The notes under the pieces were generated by a model, which was given only the letters and a program-made list of their open reading frames with translations, was not told where the DNA came from and did not search any database. A stretch of DNA of 18,772 bases from Baffinella frigidus (Eukaryota > Cryptophyceae > Cryptomonadales > Baffinellaceae), in NCBI GenBank assembly GCA_026770585.1, contig MU647372.1:46913-65684 (forward strand). Reading direction: 5' to 3'. Below are positions 8,636 through 17,600 of the stretch, piece by piece (within the stretch, counting starts at the first letter, position 1; the number at the start of each line of letters is the position of its first letter). The position numbers and the translations under genes are program-made.

Positions 8636-8690
<55 letters not shown>

Positions 8691-11600
8691 GATGGATGTA
8701 GAGAGAGAGCGAGAGAGAGAGAGAGCGAGCGAGACCTGTATGACTACCAACGCCATGTATGATAAAACAGAGAGACCTTTAGTACAACCAACGCGGCCTG
8801 ACACAATGCCCGAGAGCGTAACACCAACAGGTGCATGCGAGAGAGAGACCTGTATTACTACCAACACAACCTGGGGCTATGAATGCACCCCCGAGGCTGT
8901 GTCTGAGCAGGAACGCCGAGAAAGGTCACGGAGAGAGACGCTCGTTCGCGCCTCGACCATCTTCAAGCGACGCGAGCGTAAAAAAAAACTTTTTTAAAAG
9001 GATAGGACCCGCCTCGAGTGGGGGGATGATACATTAACTCAATAACAGAAATGCTGAAAGTAAAAGGAGTGCATCTCGATGCCCCCCCCCCCATGGGATG
9101 GAGAATCCTTCGGGCACGTGTTTCATGCCCGGGCTCAGATACATCAACTTTCGGCGGGGTTGTAGACTTTCGGATCCCTCAGGACCGCCAGGGCCTCGAT
9201 GAACAGAGGGGCTCACACACACCGACAAGCTTGACGCACCCACATCAAGCTGAAGTCTGTGTCTCCACCAACCCTCACGGGAGGACAAAATCGTCGATTT
9301 TAAAACCATGGATTCACCTGGGCAGATCCCCCGAAAAAGGGGGTCTGCCCAGGTGAATTCATGGGGTTCAAAATCGACGATTTGGTCCTCCCGTGAGGGT
9401 TGGTGCTTGTGAGACGTGCGGATCACTCATTACTAGCCAGGGGAGAAATGCGGACTTGGGAGAAGCACTCAACCCTGAAGGAGTGTACCTCGATGCCCCC
9501 TCCCATAGGGTGGAGAATTCTTCGGGCGCGAGGGACGCGTTTCACGCCCGGACCGTACTCGTTGAACGACGACTCCATAATCAGCCTGCAACGCTAGGGG
9601 TTCAGCTTTCGACCACTTAACAGCGGCCGGGCTCCTTTTCACCTTGAATTCAAGGTGAAATTCCGGTTAGTTTCTAGGACAATGGATAAGATTCTAGTAG
9701 AAATAGTTTAGATGGACTGTATCCGTGAAGCCCTCGGTGGTTCCTAAGTGGTGTTTCGCGGCAAGGTTTCAGAGAGGCACGCGTTTCACGCCCGGACCGC
9801 ACTCGTTGGACGACGACTCCATGACCAGCCTGCACGGGTTCAGAGAGACAAGGGGGTTGTTACTACCAACAGTGGGCCCAACGCTATGCAACCCAGAGGC
9901 ACGCGTTTCACGCCCGGGCCGTACTCGTGGAAGGACGACTCCATAAGCAGCCTGCAACGCTAGGGGTTCAGCTCTCGAACTTTTCTTCTAGGGGTTCAGC
10001 TCTCGAACTTTTCTTCTAGGGGTTCAGCTCTCGAACTTTTGGCGGTAGGGTTTCAGAGAGGCACGCGTTTCCCGCCCGGACCGGCCATACTCGTTGAACA
10101 CCGACTCCAGAACCAGCCTGTATGAGAGAGACCTTTGTTTCTACCAACAGTTCAGAGAGAGACGACCTTTGTTACTACCAGCCGCCATGTATGCACCCCC
10201 ACCGAGGCACGCGTTTCACGCCCCACTTAGCAGCGAGCGAAGACCTTTTCACTTTGAATTCAAGGCGAAATTGCGGTTAGGTTCCAGGGCAATAGATAAG
10301 ATTGTTGTACGAATCGTTTAGCTGGACTGTATCCGTGAAGCCCCCGGTGACTGCTAAGTGGAGGGGAACGATGACTCCATAATCAGCCTGGTCCTCGCGC
10401 GCGGGGTTGGGGGTCAGCTCTCGACTTTTGCATCCTGCACTACACAAACACTCCAAGGCAGTGGACCCCACCGCGTTTCACGCCAGGGCCGTACTCGTTG
10501 AACGACGACTTAGTGACCTACGCTAGACCTGAAGGGAGTCAATTGCAGAAGTCAATTCCTGTGAAGCCTCGAGTCAACTTTTGGCCCATGCACGGTTTTC
10601 CGGGAGAGGCCCTTACGGCAACTTTTGGTTGCTCCCCATCACGTCTAAAGTAGCAGCCTGCAGCGCGTGGCAGGGGTTCAAGCCACACGGTGGACTACGA
10701 ACCTTTCATCAAAAGTCAACTTATATGAAGACAATTAACTTCAAGAATTTTTCTCATGCAAATAGGTCACGTAACACCCTGGAATCCAGGCCCAACGAAA
10801 CCCTCGAAGCCCACCGAGTGGGATGGGAGCGCCGGCTACCCACACGGCCCAGTTCTCGGCGTTGCCAATGCTTAGGGTTCAGACTTGAGGTTTCCTAGCT
10901 CTGCCTCACTCGGGTTCACCGGCTATCTTCAAGTTCACATCCCGGCTTCGCGGTTCAAATCAAAGCGCCTATGCTCGCCAAATCGCTTCGCCTAAACACA
11001 CTGGGGCAGAGCTAGGGTTCGGGCACTCACGCACTCCTGTTCTCGGATTTGGAGTTGTCTATGACGCGGATCGGGCCACACGCGGCTGATCCAACACCCT
11101 TTTTAAATGTCGATTGTAGGCTTTTGCATGGGAATAGGTCACGCGGCCTACGCTTTGAACGGAGGCCACGTGACCAAACCAATGAAATTTACCACACACT
11201 CCCACGTGTACAGCTTTCATGATTTTAAAGTGGGTGCTGGATCAGCCTCGTGGGGGGCACTCACGCGCTCCAGTTTTCGGGCTTGGAGTTGTCCATGATG
11301 CGGATCTCCTGCTCGGGCAGCAGCTTCGCCGCTGGCTTGATCTGCCTCGAAATCACGTTGCCAGTCCTGCGTGTGGGGTTTGGTTTTTAGTGGTTAGGAT
11401 TGAGGGGTTGAGTTGTTGATGACGTCGATAGCTGCTCGGGCCGTAGCTTCGCCGGAGGCTTCATGGTCTTCGGGCTTGATGGTCTTCGAAATCACGTTGC
11501 CAGTCCTGCGCAGGTTGTAGGGTTTGATGTTGAGTGGTCATTTAGGGCTGAGGGTTTAGGGGTTTAGTTGTTGATGACTGACGCGGATCGCCTGCTGGGG

Positions 11601-14600
11601 CCACGGCGTCCGCGTGGGCTTGATGGTCCGCGAGATCTCATCCTGGGTAGTATTTCTGAGAAATACGATCCTGGCAACGAAAATTACTACACACCGGACA
11701 TTTTCAGTCACGTCCGTGTAGTAATTTTCGTTGCAAATCGAATCGGAGATCCCCGAAATCGTATTTCTCAGAAATACTCGCCGGGATGAGATCACGTTCC
11801 CAGTCCTGCGCGCGTGCGGACACGGTTGAGTTTCAGAAACTAGAGGCTGGGTACGTTGGGTTTTTGGGTTCTGGGTTGAGAGTGCAGGGGTGAGGGATCA
11901 GGGTGTAGGTTTTATGGGTTAGGGTGTGGGGTTGAGAGTGTAGGCCTGAGGGTTGCGGGGTGCGGGTTTTGAGTGCAGAGGTTTGGAGATGAGGTTGCAG
12001 GGTGCAGGGTGTGGAGTGTAGGGTGTAGGGTGTAAAGACCAGGGTGCAAGGTATAGGGTGTTGAGACTAGGGCGCAGGGTGTACGGTGCAGAGTGTAGGG
12101 CAGGCACCGGTTTTCGCTGAAGGACGCGTGGTTGAAGAAGCACGAATCTGGGTACTTGCATAGGGTGTAGAGTGTAGGGCAGGGGACTTAGGGGGCAGGG
12201 TGTAGGGTGTCATCTCCGTTCTTGATGTTTATGCAGAGCTTTGTAGGGAGAGGACCGGTTCTCGCTGAAGGACGCGTAGTTGAAGAAGCGTGAGTCGGGG
12301 TACTTCGGCCCCGCCGCGTTGTTGGCCCGCCCCTCGCTCTGCCAGAACCTGGTTTTTAAGGTCCAGAGTTTACGTTTTCTGCATGTGGGTTCAGGGTTTA
12401 CTTTTGCGTACGTACGTTCACTTTTGAGGACCCCCACTGTACCGAGGCGGGCCCGTCGTAAGGCTCATGGATCACTCATCTCCAGGCGTGAGAGTCTCGC
12501 TCTGCCAGAGAAATGGCATGGTGAGTTGCAGCCATGCACCCCACATGATGGGCTTTGCAGGAGGAAAATTCGACATTTTTTTGGTCGTAATGTCGGTTCA
12601 TTAGGTGTATTTGTACCGAGCAATTCTGAATCAGAACCACGAACGTAAATGGACGGATCTACGAAGCTCCCTGTGTGGGATGAGGGTTCAGGGTTTAAGA
12701 TTTAAGGTTTAAAGTTTGAGGTTTAGGGTTTAGGGTTTTGTGTTTGAGGTTAAAGGTTTAGGGTTTAGGGTTTAGGGTTTACCAGGAGCACTGCAGTGCT
12801 CCTGGTCCGACGCGCTTGCAGAGGTTCGGGTGGCGCGGGTACATAATTCAGTCGAAAGGTCAAATTCGATCGAAATGTGGGTGACTAACACGTCTTTTGT
12901 ACCGAGCAGTTATGAATTAGTACCGCGAAAATAAATGGACGGATCTACGAAACTCTCTGTGTGTGGTTTAGGGGCAAACCAGGAGCTCTGCATGACGCGC
13001 TTCTGGAGGTCCGGGTAGCTTCGAGCGAAATCCGGTCGATGTGTCTGTTGATAACATGTCTTTTGTACCGCGCAATTGTGAATTAGTACCACGAGAATAA
13101 ATGGACGAATCTACGAAAACGTCCGCCGTGGCCAGGACGAAGGGGTTACCAGGAGTACTGCATCGTTTGAGGTCTAGGGTTTAGGGTTTTGTGTTTAAGG
13201 TTGAAGGTTTAGGGTTTAGGGTGTACCAGGAAGTTTGAGGTTTAGGGTTTAGGGTTTAGGGTTTTGTGTTTAAGGTTAAAGGTTTGGGGTTTGGGGTGTA
13301 CCAGGAGCACTGCATGACGCGCTTCCGGAGGTCCGGGTGGCGCGGGTACATGACCGCCAGCTCCGATCGCGTCACGTTCAGCAGCTTCGTGCCCTCCTGT
13401 CAGTTCAGCGGGGAATTATCGTCAGGAGTCCAGCCCGAAACACGCGTCGTTTCAGGGAATGCACGTCCCGACACACACACACACACGTCAGCAGTCACGT
13501 CCGAAACACGTGTCGTTTCAGGGACGTGTGCAGGTGGCGCGGGTACATGATCGCCAGCTCCGATCTCGTCACGTTCAGGAGCTTCGTGCCCTCCTGTTTG
13601 GGGTTTGGAGTTTGGGGTTTTGGGTTTGGGGTTTTGGGTTTGGGGTTTGGGGTTTGTTTTTTTGGGTTTGAGGTTTAGGGTTCAGGGTTTAGGGTTCAGG
13701 GTTCAGAGGTTAGGGTTCAGGGTTTAGGGTTTAGGGTTTAGGGTTCATGGTTTAGGGTGTAGGATGTGGGGGAACCTGAGCAGCTTCAGCAGCCTCGCGC
13801 CCGCCGCATGAAGCCCGCGTCGTGCACGCCGCGACAGTTGACTGATTGTTTTATCTCCCGGTACTGACTCCTCTGTGTAAATTCCCAAGGACCACGACGC
13901 GGGCAGTTGACTGATTTGTGCTTTCCCTGGTACTAAGTCCTTCATCTCCCTGGTACAAACACCGCCGATTTAGTTAACCGTGGCGTCCGGACACGAACCT
14001 GAGCAGCTTCAGCAGCCTCGCGTCGCATGAAGCCCGCGTCGTGATCCTCGTGAATAACCTGCAAGCGGAAAATATCGTTCACTTTCGAGGTTCACTTTTG
14101 AGGACTGCCTCTTAAATGCCCTAATTTCAGCCTACGGTATCGGCTACGGTAGGCCGTAGGGCCTAGTAGCGCTCCTAACAGAAAGACCCGCGTAATGGTC
14201 CTCGTGAATAAGCTGCAAGCGCCATAGTTGACGAAACTGGCGGGGTTTGTACCGGGGCGACACCTTTACAGAGCGGAGTCAGTACCAGGAAAATCACAAA
14301 CCACTCAACTGTCGCGGGCCTCTCAGCAAGCAGTGGCTTGGAAGAGAATTCTCGGGACGTTTTAGGGTTTAAAATTTCAAATGCGAGGGTAGGAGCGTAC
14401 TGTCAAAAATGACCGTACGTACATTCAATTTTTCGCACTGCCAACGTAACGAAGCGGACTCGTTTCAAAGCTGATAGACTTTTGGATCACTGATCTCCAG
14501 GCTTGAGAGTAACAAAGAAGAAGAAGAAGAAGACGAAGAAAAAGAAGAAAAAAACAAGAGGACACCGCATCCACTCCGAAGACTCCAAAGACTTGCCCGG

Positions 14601-17600
14601 GCAGGGTTTAGGGTTTAGGATTTCGAATGCGAGGGTTTAGGGTTCAGGGGTTCGAACCGCATCGACGCCGAAGACTTGCCCGGGCTCCAAGACGCGCAGC
14701 TCCTTGCAGTTGATGTCCCTGCCGTGTGGTGCTATCTTAGGGGTTCGTTTGGTGCTATCTTAGGGGTTCATTTCGTGCTATCTTAATGGTGCAATTCGCT
14801 ATCTCAGGCTCGAAATAGCTTTACCATAGCACCACCCCCACCCCTAAGATAGCAACTCCAAGACGTGCAGCTCCTTTCAGTTGATACCCCTGTTAGAAAA
14901 TAATTAGATTAACGGTTAGTCTAATGCAAAATCACTTTAAATTTGAAACACCGTTGTCAAAAACACGCGGTTAATCGCATCACCCGCACCTGGGCAACCT
15001 GTGTTTTCACACCACGACTCGTTTGACTATCACCGAGACACTACAGCCCCCCCTTCCCCTCTCGCTTCTGACTTTACAAAACAATCCTCCCTCTGTCGCT
15101 TCGGACTCTGTCGCTTCGGACGTGCACGTGAGAAGCCGGGACGCAAATCTTTTAAAAAGGGAACCAATTCCACACACAACGTGACCTCCCGCCTGAAAGC
15201 AGGATATTCGGGAAGAAGCATATTGTGAAAATAGTCCTTCTTCTAGCCTCGAGTAGAAGGGCGGTGGGGGGTACTTGAGCCTCCCACTCGAGACTGGAAG
15301 AGGGACTACTTTACGAGTTTTAAGTTAACAAGTCCTTTACAAGTGAAAAATAAAAATGTGTGTAGTGCATTTCACACAATAGGGGCGTTTGGTCACGTAT
15401 CGGGCGGAATTCCGCCCGATACGTGACCACGCCTGCCCGTGACTGGCACTAAATTTAACCACTCCACATTTAAACTACTCCCTCTTCCAGTCTCGAGTGG
15501 TCACAGAGCCCTTGAGAATCGTCCAGGAGTCTTTCGCTTCGTCACCCACGCGGCATATCTAGACTTGATCTGTATACTCCTTATTGTATTGGCAATTTAA
15601 ACAGTTCATATGTAAATTAAGAGAACATATCAAAAATAACAAAAGTTCCTTTAAATACCATTTCTTATTTGTTTATTATTATTGATACCTGACCTAGCTT
15701 TGAGGACGCGACTCACGAGAGTAGAGAACATGCAAGGGTGGGGCCAAGTACTTGAGGCGGATGGAGCCCTTGAGAATCCGAGAAGTCCTTCCCCTAGTCC
15801 CCCACGTGGTATATCTATACCTAGCTTTGACACTTGGAACTTTGGGGGGGATACTTGAACGGATTTGAAAATGGGGGGTGGGGGGGCATACTTGAGGCGG
15901 ACGGATCCCTTGAGAATCATCCAGAAGTCCTTGCCCTCGTCACCGAGGCGGTAGATCTAGACCTAGCTTTGAGGACGCGACTCATGAGAGTGGAGAAAAT
16001 GAAAGGGTGGGGCTGATTACTTGAGGCGTACGGATCCCTTGAGAATCATCCAGAAGTCCTTGCCCTCGTCTCCCAAGCGGTAGATCTGCTGCCCTTCACT
16101 GAACGTCTTCGCCACGCTCCTTCGGATCAACTGTTGGAGATAGAGACGTTAGTTAATACTAGCGACGGTTGTTAACACTAAAGCTTTAACTACTCCAATA
16201 GAGATAGAGCCGTTTTTTAATACTAGCGACGGTTGTTAACAGTAAAGCTTTAATTACTCCAATATTAATTACTCCTTTGGTATTGAGAGAGGCCTGTGGT
16301 ATTACCGACACGCCAGCTTCTCCGGATCAACTGTCGGAGATAGAGTCGGTTGTGACCCCTTGCAAAAAATGCAATAATGGTCAAGGTTGATCATCTCGGG
16401 CCCGCCGCGCAACCCTGAACCCGAAACCCTAAGCCGTTGAAAAACACGATTCGACCAGTACGAAACTGAGAAGAGGTAGAAGGAGGAGGGGAGGGGGAAG
16501 GGGGACCTCGTGGGTGGTCGCCTCGGGACCGCCACTCGGGAACGAAAACAAGATGAAGTACCAATCCATGGGAGGAGAAGGATGCGAACCAGGGGAAGGA
16601 GCCACTCGGTGGGCTACGAAGGTTTCGGGACCCCTAGATCTAGCGGTAATGTGACCAAATATACACACGACCCAGTACAAATCCACGAGAGGCCACGCAT
16701 GCGAAGGGTGAGAAAAAGGTATGGGAGAAGAAGAAGAAGGGGGAAACGGGGAGGAGGGAGGGGGACCTTGTGATTTGTTTCCTCGGGCCCGCCGCGCAAC
16801 CCTAAACCCTAACCTAAAAAACACGATTTGACCGGTACGAAAAACACGATTTGACAAGTACAAAACTGGGAAGAAGAAGAAGGATGGCAAGGGGGAAGGG
16901 GGACCTCGCGTGTGGTCTCCTCGGGACCGCCACTCAGGAACGGCACCTTGTTGTGCAGCAGCACCACCTGCAGGGTATGGGGTGTGGGGTTTGGGGTTTG
17001 AGGTTTGGGGTTTGGGGTTTGGGGTTTGAGGTTTGGGGTTTGGGGTTTGGGGTTTGGAGTTGAGGGTCAACGTACCGAGTCGATGTCAGGAAACTGACCG
17101 AGTCAATGCCAGGTTTAGGGTCAACTGACCGAGTCAATGTAGTGCTTCAGGGTTTAGGGTTTAGGGTTTTGGGTTTAGGGTTTCGGGTTTCGGGTTTCGG
17201 GATTCGGGTTTAGGGTTCAGGGTGAAGAGACCGAGTCGATATCAGGCTGCGGCGGCAGGAACTTCTCGAGAAACTGATCGTAGTAGATCCCCGACACATC
17301 TTTTCCTTTCCCCACAACCTGATATAGTTAGGGTTCAGGGTTCAGGGTTCAGGATTCAGGGTTCAGGGTTCAGGGTTCAGGGTTTAGGGTTTGGGTAGCA
17401 AATATTCCCCGTGTCCTTGCCCGCCGTATTTAGGGTTCATGGTTTAGGCTTCATACCGCAGTGTAGAGGCGGTGCACTTGAGAGTCGCTCAGTGCCAGAC
17501 CTCTCGGAATCCTCAATCCTCAACCCTAAACCCTAAACACTCACCCCTTAAACCCAAGTCCTAAACCCTATGGACTAGTACCGTATGCTAACTACCCGGC

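Larger units (their letters stand above)
9065..10670 (-). repeat. Field of exon K copies and its flanks
   Basis: Besides 9537-9585, intact 49-nt copies lie at 9781-9829 (LVMESSSNECGPGVKR) and 9903-9951 (LLMESSFHEYGPGVKR). 10065-10117 has a 4-bp gain. 10203-10397 is split by the family B element. 10475-10518 and about 10652-10670 are partial, and 9065-9130 is a diverged downstream copy (LSPGMKHVPEGFSIP). The flanking AGGGGTTCAGCTCTCGAACTTTT is itself tandemly repeated at 9960-10040. Confidence 0.8.
11025..11805 (-). repeat. Copies of gene 2 exon J
   Basis: An upstream copy at about 11590-11805 is interrupted by an inverted-repeat element. A second at 11421-11515 has an internal duplication (KTIKPEDHEAS). 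A downstream 3' echo at 11025-11071 keeps the GTGAGT donor. Each 5' copy keeps the CAG|GACTGG acceptor. Telomere-like units lie between them. Confidence 0.8.

Noticed and set aside
7740-8997. Arg/Glu-rich and Leu/Ser-rich open frames
   Set aside because: Simple translations of GA microsatellites. The only real coding segments here are exon M and its copies.
13745-13945. RLLKLLRF frame as a voltage-sensor-like channel helix
   Set aside because: It arises in the exon G tail echo after a 4-bp gain; in exon G the phase-consistent frame is different (GFMRREAAEAAQ).
15001-15228. 75-codon plus-strand frame
   Set aside because: No recognised motif, lies in the intron between exons E and F, and a 63-codon frame covers the same bases on the other strand.
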